A DNA stretch of 64,000 bases from Bathynomus jamesi (Eukaryota > Arthropoda > Malacostraca > Isopoda > Cirolanidae). This document shows positions 44,223-55,069 of the stretch, one piece after another. The translations under genes and the position numbers were made by a program. The notes beneath the pieces were generated by a model. It was given only the letters and a program-made list of their open reading frames with translations. It was not told the DNA's origin and ran no database searches. The stretch covers positions 1,346,001 to 1,410,000 of the forward strand of contig JAJOZX010000195.1 in the NCBI GenBank assembly GCA_023014485.1, in the 5' to 3' direction. Within the stretch, counting starts at the first letter, position 1; each line of letters opens with the position of its first letter.

Positions 44223-44603
44223 AGGAAATTGTGAAAACTGCGAACATTGTATTGATAAGAAAGAGAAATATAGAGGCCTTCAACTTACTAAGAGCGGATA
44301 GAACAACGAGACGTGAAGGTGGCTGTGCTATATATGTACAGGAAGGTCATATGACAGAGACGATAATAAGTAAATCAAACAGCTTTGTGGAACTACAAGT
44401 AGTGAAAATAGAAAAACTAAACGTGATACTAATAGTAATCTATATACCTCCAAACACCCCAACCGAAAAGTTCTCGGAGGCCATTGATGACATCAGAAAG
44501 CTAATAAAGGCCATAAACCCTCCATCCCCCAATATAATGATCTGCGGAGACTTTAACTTCCCATTTATGAAATACAAAAAAGTGGATAGGAATATACTGT
44601 CTG
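44222..44603 (+). pseudogene. LINE B endonuclease fragment
   Basis: The frame from 44231 contains LRADRTTRREGGCAIYVQE, VIYIPPNTPTEKFSEAI and ICGDFNFPFMKYKK, matching copy A residue by residue in the endonuclease domain, including the GDFN acid. It is cut off at a (TA)n array (44604-44631). A short frame break near 44260 separates the N-terminal part. Confidence 0.85.
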
Positions 44604-44631
44604 TATATATATATATATATATATATATAAT

Positions 44632-47524
44632 TAGGGTGATGCAAAAGTGGGGGAGTAAAATGTTTTTGTTTCAAATTTTTGAGATACCCTCTCATTTGGT
44701 TTAATTTGGTGGAAAAATGATCCTGGGGAAATTTCGGGTCAAAATTCGAATATTTGGAGGTCGCGCCCGCCATTTGAAAATTTGCTGATTTCCATGACAC
44801 CCAGAAGGTACAGCAAGCGTCACGTTACTTTTTTTTGAGTGGAAGTTCCCCACGAGGCCTATCATACCACCTTCCTCTTTTCCATTTGTTCATAAAACAG
44901 ATACAATACAATAGATATTTACAATAGATACATAGAATGGATATACTCGTAAATTTTACTGTTGCGTCAAAGATACGAGAGTTTTCTTAGTTTTGTCCGG
45001 AAGCTTCTTCCGATAATTTGATACAACTTGCAGTAGATATTGCTTCTGTTGTTCATCATTGGTAATTAATTTGTTATAATCTTCAATCAATTTCACTCCT
45101 CTTTCAGCAATATCATTAACAACTTTCATGTGATTCACTACGTTCTTTGCAACCCAATAACTCTCATCGAGAAGCCAATCTTCTACTGGTTTGCTCAAGA
45201 ACGTTGAAGACAATCCGAGTATACTGAAGAAGGACTTTGTGTTAGCAGTTACAAAATCTTCAAGCTGCTTATTGTCAATAGTTTGATGTCTATTTGTGTC
45301 TTCTTTGGAGGATCTGGCTCCGAAGATTTTGTAAGAGCCTCCTTCATTTTTCTTTTGGTGTCAAAGCTGATTTTATCATCAAAGAAAGCCAATGCGATCA
45401 ACTCTTCTGAGAGATACCACAAATGATTCTTGAATTTTTCTAAAGCAGCATTTGCTAGTTGTTCATTTGTGCTTTTGTAGCTGTGAAGATTCTTGAGAAG
45501 ACTCAGATCATTTCGTGGAGCACTTGCTGCGCAGGGTGCTGAAAACCAATGCTTAATATAAATTGAAACAGAAAACCAACAAATTTCTTTTAGATTTCTT
45601 TCTTCTATTGCTGTTATTTTGAACTGACTTTTGAACATAAAGATTTTCATTGAATAAATTACTTTCGCCATCCAACGGGCTCTATGATAAGCCCCAGGCT
45701 TCCTGAATTTTATTCCAGTCGTTGGAGTACCGCCAAGCAAGATGATGTCAGTTCCAATGACTCTCTGTAATCGTCGCGAGGTTGATCTTCATTGATTTTC
45801 TTGCTGCAAAGTTGATGATTTCCTCTTTTTCCTTTGTGGATAATTTTCTAATTATCGTATGAAGTTAGATTAATCTTATTCCAGTTTGTTTGAATCTTTT
45901 GAATAACTGAATGTCAGGGCCTGATGAAGCCTGTAATGCAGGGATACCACTGCTTCCAACATGATTTCAAGGATATGGTGTCGACAAGGACACCACAACA
46001 AATCTTTCTCCATTTTCTGTTCAATTAGGACACAAGCTCCGTTTTACGACCTGTGTTCGATGCAGTTGTATCGAAACACATGCCTTTTACCTTATCTATT
46101 ATTTCCAATCAATGATCGCCTGATGTACTGCATTTGCAGTATCCTTTCCTGTGCCATGATTATATTTGGCACTCCAAGCAGTTGATTTCCACTGCCAGAG
46201 ATTAGGACTGGCAACCGATCAACAACCTCATTGGTAATGTCTTCGAGGAGTTTGCCATCCCAATGAACAATCAAGGGTTTGTCAGCTGAAATTCTTCTTT
46301 CAAGTTTTCACTGAACTTCTTTCTTGATTTCTGTCTTGCCCTGCGAATCGATGAGTAGCTAACATTGTAATTCTCTGGATCTTTTCCAACATTTGCGATC
46401 GTTGGAATAATTATTAAAGAGGCTGATCGGTCGCTGATCTTAGCAACATCCAATGAGGAAAGCAGATTTTCATTCATAATCTTGAATTTTTTTCTTGGAA
46501 GGCCTCTTTTGGATGTTGAGGGCACTTCCAGATCTACTTCTTCTTCCGTAGATGCAGGTGAATCACTGCAGGAACTGCTGCTGCTTGCAAGAACAACTGT
46601 TTCATCAAATGCACTTGATTCATGTAACCTTTCTTATCCATTTTTTCATGTCTCTTCGCAGCTTCCTTTCGACGTTTTTCTTCATCCTTATCAACTGCCA
46701 TCATTTTACCCTTTCGACCTTCCCTTTGTAGCCGTAGAAACTCTCTATCTTCCTCAATATTTAACTCGTTAGCATTTGCATGCGCAATACACAAAGAGTC
46801 CATCCAATTTTTCTTTCCATGTATTCTCTTTCTCTATTGAAAACTTCGATTTTTTTCCTTTGCTCTTCTTCAGCCCTTGCCACTCATCATACAGTTTATT
46901 TAATTTCTTCACAACATTACATTTCTGGGTTGTTGGTATTCCTGCTCTCTGCCACACTTCCAATACATCATTAACGGTTGAAGTTAATGCTTCTCTGACA
47001 TTTCATTCTTGATATGTTTATAATTCATGAATAAGGAAATTACTTCTTTCTTTGATGGAAGCTTACTTTGATTCAATTTATCTATTTGTTGACCGATCAG
47101 CCAGATATCTGTTGAGCTTCTTGATCTCATTTTTGTCACAATTAAGATAGAGGAAATAGAAGAGAAATTGAGGCGGAGAGACTCACTGATATAGCACCTC
47201 TCCTGGACACTGCCACAAGCACACTGCGATACCGATTTCCTTGAACGCTATTTGCTCATATACGCATCACCTACCACTCTGCCTGCAGCAAACCTGCACA
47301 AAACTGCAACCTGCAACAAACCTGCAACAAAAATAAGAACAAATTCAAAAAATTTGATTTTACTCTAATTTTTTGTAATTTTCAAATTTTCAATTGGCGG
47401 GCGCGACCTCTGAATGTTATTTGTTTGACCTGGAATTTCTCACAGGGTGTTTTTGTGACAAAATGGAACAAATGAGGGGGTATCCCTAAAAATCCACGAT
47501 GGTCATGATTTGTGCATCACCCTA
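44632..47524 (-). mobile_element. Divergent hAT-like element, copy 3
   Basis: Ends TAGGGTGATGCAAAAG and in reverse complement TAGGGTGATGCACAAA, with further inward similarity (GAGATACCCTC against GGGATACCCCC, and GGTCGCGCCCGCC on both sides at about 44758 and 47398). Both flanks are (TA)n of a SINE tail, so a duplication cannot be demonstrated. The minus-strand transposase runs from about 47132 to 44960. Ends resemble copy 2 and the candidate end of copy 0. Confidence 0.85.
44956..47132 (-). pseudogene. Divergent hAT-like transposase (copy 3)
   Basis: Pieces in order: MRSRSSTDIWLIGQQI (start about 47132), LPSKKEVISL, VWQRAGIPTTQKCNV, VYCACKC (cysteine segment), a lysine/glutamate-rich stretch (REGRKGKMMAVDKDEEKRR), a SLIIIPTIANVGKD and RRARQKSRKKF region, VHWDGKLLEDI (first acidic site), CFDTTASNTG (second), YHRARWMAKVIYSMKIF, and at 44956-45213 VVNDIAERGVKLIEDYNKLI with LLQVVSNYRKKLP. 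Segment order equals copies 1 and 2, but similarity is low, so this is a second subfamily. At least four frameshifts occur. The expected C-x-x-H element near 45780-45950 is not clearly readable. Confidence 0.7.
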
Positions 47525-47829
47525 ATATATATATATATATACACCTTTGGTTAGCTTCCGCCCGAATTCTTCATTCTGACGAAGGTCAAGCTTTTCACTC
47601 CACCTTAGACCTACAGTTTAACGTGGAATCCGAACCACGCCCCATCAGCAGCCCAGCGTCTTAACCACTAGGCCACTTAGGGTACCCATTTATCTACCAA
47701 CCACTTTCTTTATTGTGTGGAAGGATGAACAGCTGGGTCTTGCTGCGCGCCGGCTGCCGTCGGGTCTCGAACCCGGGGCCGATAGATTCGTAGTCAGCGA
47801 CGCTAACCACTACACCACCGAGGCCGGTG
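47525..47829 (-). mobile_element. tRNA-derived dimeric-looking SINE with (TA)n tail
   Basis: On the minus strand a tRNA-like head has an A box TGGTGTAGTGG (complement of 47808-47818) and a B box GGTTCGAGACC (47763-47773). A second A/B pair, TGGCCTAGTGG (47665-47675) and GGTTCGGATTCC (47625-47636), follows downstream. The 3' end carries GCTTGACCTTCGTC (47579-47592), an AAAGGTG phrase and (TA)n, the same tail type as LINE copies A, D and E. No acceptor-stem pairing fits a functional tRNA. The (TA)n tail holds hAT-like copy 3. Confidence 0.8.
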
Positions 47830-49493
47830 GGTGGCACAAGAGAAGACCAGGAGCAAGCAAAAATGTTGATGGCTCTCACAAATGAGTTTATGCTGACAGA
47901 GGAGATAACAGAACATACCAGAAAAAATAACGCCTAGATCTGGTATTCACGAATAACACGAACTTCATTGCTGATATAAAAATAACTCCAACCATTATCT
48001 CAGACCACAACTTAATCGAGATATCAACAAATATGACTACAACATTAAAAAACAATACACAAATTGAGGAAAGAAGCAAATTTGGAGCTTTTAACTTAAA
48101 ATCCAAGACTATAAATTGGGAAGCAGTCAGATCGCACATGGCCCAAATAGAGTGGAGAACAGTTTTAGAGAATAAAACAACTGAAGAAATGCGAACAACC
48201 TTGGAAGAAAAAAAACGTTGAGAATTTTAGAAAAACATGCTCCGAAATCACAGCCAAAAGAAAAGAGGAGCTGGCTTGAGAGGCAAAAGAGAAGAATATT
48301 CCGCAAAAGAAAGAGAGTGGAGGCGAAGTTAGCCAACTGCGAAATAATGCCAAGAAAGTAATACAAGAAAAACTGAAGGGTATCGATAGGGAAATACAAG
48401 CCCTGATTAAGAGAGGGAAGGGGAAAAGGCGGTAGAAGCAATAAAGGAAAATCCAAAATACTTCTCTAGCTATGCGAAAAGGAAAACAAAAACGCGCCGC
48501 TATTGGGCCTTTAAGGAAGAGAAATAATGAACTAACCGACGATCCAAAAGAAATATCTGAAACATTGAGAGCCCAGTATGAATCAGTTTTTAGTACCACA
48601 AAAAGTGACAAAGCGATACCTGACAGAGATGCATTCTTTGAAGAGAAATTGCAAGGAGTGTATAACAGACTTTGATTTCACCCCCAGAAGATGTAGCGAG
48701 AGATATAGGACAGATGAAACCACATTCAGCTGCAGGTCCAGACAATTGGAACGCATTATTGATTAAAAACTGTAAAAATGAAATAGCTACACCTTTATCC
48801 TGGATATGGAGAAGATCCCTAGACACTGGGGAATTACCGAGCATCTTGAAAAGAGCAAACATTTTCCCTATATATAAAGGAGGGGACAGATCTCAAGCAA
48901 AGAACTATAGACCAGTGTCAATGAACCGTCCCACCTCACCAAAGTATTTGAAAGAATAGTTAGAGGGAAAATTTATGATTTCTTGGAGACACTGGAAAGA
49001 TTCAACGAAAATCAGCACCGATTCCGATCGGGTGGATCATGCCTATCACAACTAATAAAACACTACAACAATATTCTAGATGCACTGCAAGGCAATGACA
49101 ACTACGATGTCATATACACAGATTTTGCTATAGCTTTCGATAAATGTGATCATGGAATAATAGCACATAAAATGAAATATCTGGGAATAACAGGCAAAGT
49201 GGGAAAATGGATCTACAACTACCTCAGAGAACTTCTGCAGGTCGTCAAAATTCAAGGTATATCATATCAGAATCGGAAGTACTGCAGCTCAGTACCACAA
49301 GAGACAGTAGTGGCCCCACTCCTGTTCATTATCATGCTAACAGACATAGACAGCGGAGTAAACAGCAACAGCATAGTAACATCTTTTGCAGACGATACAA
49401 AGATCAGCAGGAAAATCAGCGATGTAAATGAAGTGGAGGCCTTGCAGAGGGACACGAACAAAATATACAAATGGTCAGAAGACAACATGACAT
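47830..49493 (+). pseudogene. LINE copy C, endonuclease end and RT
   Basis: From GGTREDQEQAK through the linker, HSAAGPDNWNALLIKNCKN, ANIFPIYKGGDRSQAKNYRP and NYDVIYTDFAIAFDKCDHGI to TSFADDTKISRK and NMTFN. Motif A Asp and the F-A-D-D box are kept. The SVPQETVVAPLL form of motif B has Glu where Gly is usual, which would impair the fold. Stops and frameshifts near 47935, 48220, 48420, 48675 and 48955 disrupt it. The frame 48983-49507 is the best preserved stretch. It continues after the TTAA insertion at 50387. Confidence 0.85.
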
Positions 49494-49497
49494 TTAA

Positions 49498-49585
49498 CCC
49501 TATATGAACAGAATTTTTTGTAGGGTTAAGTTATACATGCGTGTATGTGAAAGGTTAGAAATTTGTAACAGTTGTCCATATAGGG
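49498..49585. mobile_element. 88-bp TTAA mini-element, second copy
   Basis: Bordered by TTAA at 49494-49497 and 49586-49589, with ends CCCTATATG and CATATAGGG as perfect 9-bp inverted repeats. It shares its interior with the copy at 19537-19623. It is directly joined to the larger TTAA element on its right, sharing the TTAA at 49586. Confidence 0.75.
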
Positions 49586-49589
49586 TTAA

Positions 49590-50386
49590 CGAATTACGGA
49601 CGATTGTTCGAACACAATTGTTCGAAAACCATAGTTCGAAAAACAGTTGTTCGAAGCAACAATTATTCGAAGTTATAATTGTTCGAATGAACAACCAAGA
49701 CGTAAATAAGAAGGTTAGCCTCTTCATTTAAACTATAACATTTATAGTGCTGCAGTTAAACCACCCTTAAAATGGCAGAGTTTGTTTCTAGTGAGAAAGG
49801 AAAGCCAATGCTCTTAGTGAATGGGTTTTTATGTAAGAGACAAGCAAGTGAAAGCAAGAGTGTACTGGAAATGTCAAAATGTAGTAGTGGATTTTTTCCG
49901 TTTGGGGGCTAGCACCGAATTTTAATGAAAATCGGTATACTAATGTAGTTTTGGTCACTGATTTCAAAAATAACTTTTTTTTTTGGAAAAATGAAAAACA
50001 AACATGTTAGAGCACTTTAAATAATTAATGTATTTTTAACGAAAATATCATGACTTAACCTAACCAATCGTCAAGGGCGTACAGTTGACCTAACCGGGCA
50101 TTCAACTGACCTAACCGGGCATTCAATTGACCTACCTTGACTTTCATATGCTTCTATCCTGTTTTATTAATAAAGATTTTTAACTTTGAATAACGTATGA
50201 ATAAAGATTTTTAACTTTTAATGTTTTTTAATACTTTTTGTTTTTCGAACTATGGTTTTCGAACAATTGTGTTCAAACAATTGTGTTCGAACAATTATAA
50301 CTTCGAATAATTGTTGCTTCGAACAACTGTTTTTCGAACTATGGTTTTCGAACAATTGTGTTCGAACAATCGTCCGGCAACGAGGG
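49590..50386. mobile_element. TTAA element with TTCGAA-rich inverted ends
   Basis: Bordered by TTAA at 49586-49589 and 50387-50390. About 90 bp at the left (49598-49686) is inverted and almost identical at the right (50290-50374); both are built from repeated TTCGAACAATTG-type words. A further partial copy of the right motif lies at 50240-50290. The 50040-50140 segment is shared with the palindrome at 6.44-6.59 kb. No transposase coding was seen. The terminal CGAGGG/TTAA on the right fits piggyBac-type ends; the left has only CG. Confidence 0.65.
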
Positions 50387-50645
50387 TTAACACCTAGAAA
50401 TTTCAGCTCTTGAGATATGGTAGAAAAGAGGAACTTAAACAGATTACATATTATGCTCCAGATGACAGGAAATTCAGAGAGGCACGAAAGCGAACGATCT
50501 GGGGGTAACAATGACAGATGATGCGAAATTCGAAACACAAAATCAGTTAGCGATAAAACAAAGAGAGTCGCGGGACAGGTAGTAAGAACGTTCAAATGAA
50601 GGAACACGACAATAATGATTCCCCTGCTAAAAACACTGATCATAC
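50387..50645 (+). pseudogene. LINE copy C, continuation
   Basis: The C-terminal domain of copy C resumes with KFQLLRYG-type text (partially frame-shifted), AKANDLGVTMTDDAKFETQ and ends at IMIPLLKTLIIL at about 50645. From there the sequence matches the endonuclease C-terminus of copy D without a LINE 3' tail, so the copy is 3'-truncated by the junction. Confidence 0.75.
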
Positions 50646-53093
50646 TGGTATTCACGAATAACACGAACTTGATTGCTGATATAAAAATAACCCCAACCAT
50701 TATCTCAGACCACAACTTAATCGAGATATCAACAAATATGATGGCAGCATTAGAAGACAATACACATATTGTGGAAAGAAGTAAATTCGGGGCCTTTAAC
50801 TTAAACTCGAAGACTATAAATTGGGAAGCAATCAGATCGCACATGGCCCAAATAGAATGGAGAACAATTTTCGAGAATAAAACAACGGAAGAAATGCTAA
50901 CAACTTTGGAAGAAAAAACGCTGAGAATTTTAGAAAATATGCTCCGAAATCACAGCCAAAAGGAAAGAGGAGCTGGCTAGAAAGGCAAAAGAGAAGACTA
51001 TTCCGCAAAAGAAAGAGAGTGGAGGCGAAGTTAGGAAACTGCGGAGATAATGGCAGGAAAATAATAAAAGAAAAACTGGAGGGTATCGATAGGGAAATAC
51101 AAGCCCTGATTAAGGACCATACAGAGAGGGAAGAGGAAAAGGCGGTAGAAGCAATAAAGGAAAATCCAAAATACTTCTATAGCTATGCAAAAAGGAAAAC
51201 AAAAACGCGCGCCGCTATTGGGCCCTTAAGGACGGGAAATAATGAACTAACCGACGATCCAAAGAAATATCTGATACATTGAGAGCTCAATATGAATCAG
51301 TTTTCAATACCCCAAAAAGTGACAAAGCGATACCTGACATAAATGCATTCTTTGAAGAGGAATTGCAAGGAGAGTATATAACAGACTTTGAGCTTACACC
51401 AGAAGATGTAGCGAGAGCTATAGAACAAATGAAACTACATTCAGCTGCAGGTCCGGACAATTGGAACGCATTATTGATTAAAAACTGTAAAAATGAAATA
51501 GCTACACCTTTATACTGGATATGGAGAGGTCCCTAGACACTGGGAATATCGAGCATCTTGAAAAGAGTAAACATTGTCCCTATATATAAAGGAGGGGACA
51601 GATCTCAAGCAAAGAACTATAGACCAGTGTCATTGACGTCCCACCTCACCAAAGTATTTGAAAGAATAGTTAGAGAGAAAAATTTTATGATTTCCTGGAG
51701 ACACGGGAAAGATTCAACGAAAATCAGCATGGATTCCGATCAGGTAGATCATGCCTATCACAACTAATAGAGCACCTACAACAATATCCTAGATGCATTG
51801 GAAGGCAATGACAACTACGATGTTATATACAGATTTTGCTAAAGCTTTCGATAAATGTGACCATGGTATAATAGGACATAAATATTAAAGACATGGGAAT
51901 AACAGGCAAAGTGGGAAAATGGATCTACAACTTCCTTAGTGATCGTCTGCAGTTCGTCAAAATTCAAGGTATATCATCATCAGAATCGGAAGTACGCAGC
52001 TCAGTACCACATGGGACAGTACTGGCCCCACTCCTGTTCATTATCATGCTAACAGACATAGACAGCGGAGTAAACAGCAATAGTTAGTAACATCCTTTGC
52101 AGACGATACAAGATCAGCAGAAAAATCAGCGATGTACATGACGTGGAGGCCTTGCAGAGGGACACGAACAAATATACAAATGGTCAGAAGACAACAACAT
52201 GTCATTCAACGCCGAGAAATTTCAACTCTTGAGATATGGTAGAAAAGAAGAACTTAAACAGACTGCATATTATGCTCCAGATAGACAGGAAATTCAAAGA
52301 AGCATGAAAGCGATTGATCTCGGGATAATAATGACATGATGCGAAATTCGAAACACAAAATCAGATAGCGATAAATAAAGCAAAAAGAGTCGCCGGACAG
52401 GTTCTAAGAACGTTCAAAAGAAGGGACAGGACAGTAATGATTCCCCTGCTAAAACACTGATTATACCAAAACTTGAATACTGCTCAGTTTTGACGTCCCC
52501 ATATAAAAAGGAAGAAACCAATAAACTAGAAGAAACGCAAAGGCATTTCACAGCCAAGATTGATGGCTGCAAAGAACTCAACTACTGGGAAAGACTACGT
52601 AAACTAAATCTGTACTCACTGGAAAGAAGAAGAGAGAGGTACATCATAATCTACATATGGAAAATGATCAAAAAACTGGTACCAAACCTAAAACTAAACC
52701 CAATTACCATTCAAACAACACTGGAAAATAGGAAAGGCAGAATGTGTAGTGTTCCCAAATTAAAGGCCCGACAAGGGACCTCCCCCTGAAGGAAAATAGC
52801 TTGGTTGTCACGGGGCCAAGACTTTTCAACCAGCTTCCTAAGGACCTCATAAACGTAACGGGGGTCAAAGTTGAAGTCTTCAAGAAAAGACTGGATGCCT
52901 GGCTCAGGACAGTACCAGATGAGCCGGGCGTGCCTGGCTATGTACGATGGAGAGCGCAAGAAAGTAACTCGCTCCTCCACCAGGCCAGACCTAGAGGCGG
53001 GGCCACCAGCTTGACCTCCGTGTGAAGAGAGACCAACACACGAAACAACATAAGGTTCATAGTGTAAGGTAAGGTGTGTATATATATATACAC
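50646..53093 (+). mobile_element. LINE copy D, 5'-truncated
   Basis: It begins with LVFTN-like text and IISDHNLIEISTN (endonuclease end), continues through the linker, RT motifs (NSKTINWEA, HSAAGPDNWNALL, ANIVPIYKGGDRSQ), SSESEVRSSVPHGTVLAPLL, and ends with the C-terminal KLVPNLKLNPIT and NQLPKDLINVTGV segments. The tail is CAGCTTGACCTCCGTG (53008-53023) plus AAGGTGTG and (TA)n at 53080-53093. It is about 95% similar to copy C by eye over the shared part. Frameshifts near 51270, 51530, 51890, 52085 and 52330 inactivate it. Confidence 0.85.
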
Positions 53094-53094
53094 T

Positions 53095-53770
53095 AGCTGA
53101 GGTACCCGGCGTTGCCCGGGATAAATTTCACATTGCTGTTGCATTTCGTTCACGGTTCGAAGCGTGATTTTCTTTCTTTGGGTGTTTCTCTTGCTCTGGT
53201 TGCTGCTACACTTTCTCGGACAGCTTCTAGACGTGATTGTCTTGGAGGTTTTCTCTTGCTCTGGCTGTTGCATGTCGTTCATGGTCAACTTCAAGGCGTG
53301 ATTGTCTTTCTTGTGAGCTTTCCTGCTTCCGGGCTTTATTTTTTCTGGCTGCTGATGTAGATCTGCCCAAACTTGCCCGTTTCTTTAGTGGCATGGTAAA
53401 GTTGTTGGGATTTTCAAAAACTGCAAAAAAAACATTGCCACATTAACTTCCTATAACTATTCACACACACAGACAGACATGCTGACCGACTTTGTGTTGA
53501 CATTTTTCATCCCATAAGAGGTTCCCGTGCCAAATTTGGTAGCTCGTCAAACGGTTTGAAGTCGTCCTAAAAAATATGATAATTATATGTGAAGCTCAAG
53601 ATTTTCAGGACTTCTTTTCTATAGTTTTATTGACCAAATAATTATTCATGAAAATGTTAAGATTCAGAAATCTTGACACAATGTGAAGCTCAAAATTTTC
53701 ACGGCTGCGTTCTTTTCTGCAGTTTAGTCGCGGTGCTGGGGCCTTCAGGCCCAGTAATTTTAATTATTTA
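53095..53770. repeat. Unclassified repeat beginning CTAGCTGAGGTACCCGGC
   Basis: Directly after the LINE D tail. It contains the palindrome CCCGGCGTTGCCCGGG (53107-53122), a phrase on CCGTGCCAAATTTGGTAGCTC seen twice (53525 and 53806) and the ~90-bp segment shared with 42.1 kb, ending in a CTGGGGCC/GGCCCAG hairpin. I recall the CCCGGCGTTGCCCGGG phrase as common in arthropod genomes but cannot assign a class from the sequence. Confidence 0.5.
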
Positions 53771-55060
53771 ATTTATTAACATTCTTCATCCCATAAGACG
53801 TTCCCGTGCCAAATTTGGTAGCTCTAGGTCAGACGGTTTGCGCATGCATAAAGGACAGACAAACAAACAGGCGAAAATATATAATAGATAAATATAGAGT
53901 GCGTGTGTGTGTGTGTGTGTGTGTGTGTATTCACAAACTAACCTCCACTAAAGAGATAGAATTTCACAAGGGCCGGAACGATCAATACGATTTAAAACCT
54001 TTAATTTTGGTGAATAGTTTCGGGTCAACAATATCCATTTTTAAGGCTACACGATAAGAATATTTTTAGAAACATTAAACACAAAAATAAATAATTTAAG
54101 CAAGATGTCAAAAAGACCAAGTTCTTAATTAATTTAAGATTTATACTATAAGGACATTAACTTAAATGAAGGGTTAAAGTGACTAAATGAAATGGACAAA
54201 AAAATAAATGACAAAATATAAATGATATATATATATCTATGGGCAGGAAATCTTATTGCTAAAGTTAGAAATCCTGTGGATGCCGAGATGTATCCAACAG
54301 CATCCAAGTGTATTTCTCTTAGCGATTTATTAACAAAACGTTTTTATATCTTCGCCGATGTCGTATCGGAGAGTACCAGCATTCAGGAAGAACCTTTATA
54401 AAATTAATATGAATTATGAATAGAGGATATATACTAAAATTGAAGACATTAATATTACATAATTAAACAAAAAGAATACAAATATTAAAACAACTTCTAA
54501 ACAATATATTCTAAACAAAAGTTACAAGACAAGTCAGGCTGTCCTCACCAAGAGGTAATGTATCTCTAACAAAAGTAAGGTTAGAGACGACTTGTCATAC
54601 AAATCACATCGCTTTTTAGGAAACGAACGTATGAACACATTCTGATCATTTAGAAAGGGTCAATGTGGGTGTAGAATTTTAATTTTATAAGGAGTAATCC
54701 TAATCAAGAAGAGTATCTTCTTGACACAAGATTATAATTCATATTTAAGAAAATACTACAAAAATAAGTGAAGATTAATTAAAACAGCAAAATATCACAT
54801 GAAAATAAGTGGCTCAATGGACGAGCTATTCTATAATAATTCAAGGTTCATCCTTCCGTATATATATATTTATATATATTTATTTATATATATATATATA
54901 TTAGGGTGTTTTACTCGTACAGAGGAAAATATCAAAGTTCAATATTTTTCTCCACTTTGCTTGTGCTTTTATTCCTTTTCATGTAAGAAAGATGTGCACC
55001 AATTTTGTAAACGATTAAGTGATATTTAAGGGTTGCACACATTTGAACCTTTTATAATAA
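53771..55060. other. Unassigned region with (TG)n
   Basis: A (TG)n array lies at 53900-53928. Two (TA)n stretches at 54224-54238 and 54858-54900. No gene or element end recognised. Confidence 0.6.
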
Positions 55061-55069
55061 ACAATTTTC

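Larger units (their letters stand above)
44222..50645 (+). mobile_element. LINE copy B/C (copy A family), multiply interrupted
   Basis: The endonuclease part at 44222-44600 and the rest at 47830-50645 are consecutive parts of one LINE, since the first ends in FMKYKKVDRN and the second begins with the GGTREDQEQAK segment that follows it in copy A. Between them lie a SINE and copy 3 of the hAT-like family. A TTAA element at 49498-50386 interrupts the RT after MTFN. The 3' end is missing: at about 50645 the text switches to the endonuclease of another copy (D). Confidence 0.8.

Noticed and set aside
47757..47827. Candidate functional tRNA gene
   Set aside because: A and B boxes are present but the acceptor stem does not pair; it is a SINE head.
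47694..47879. ORF containing GGVVVSVADYESIGPGFETR
   Set aside because: It is the translation of the tRNA-like head of the SINE, not a protein gene.
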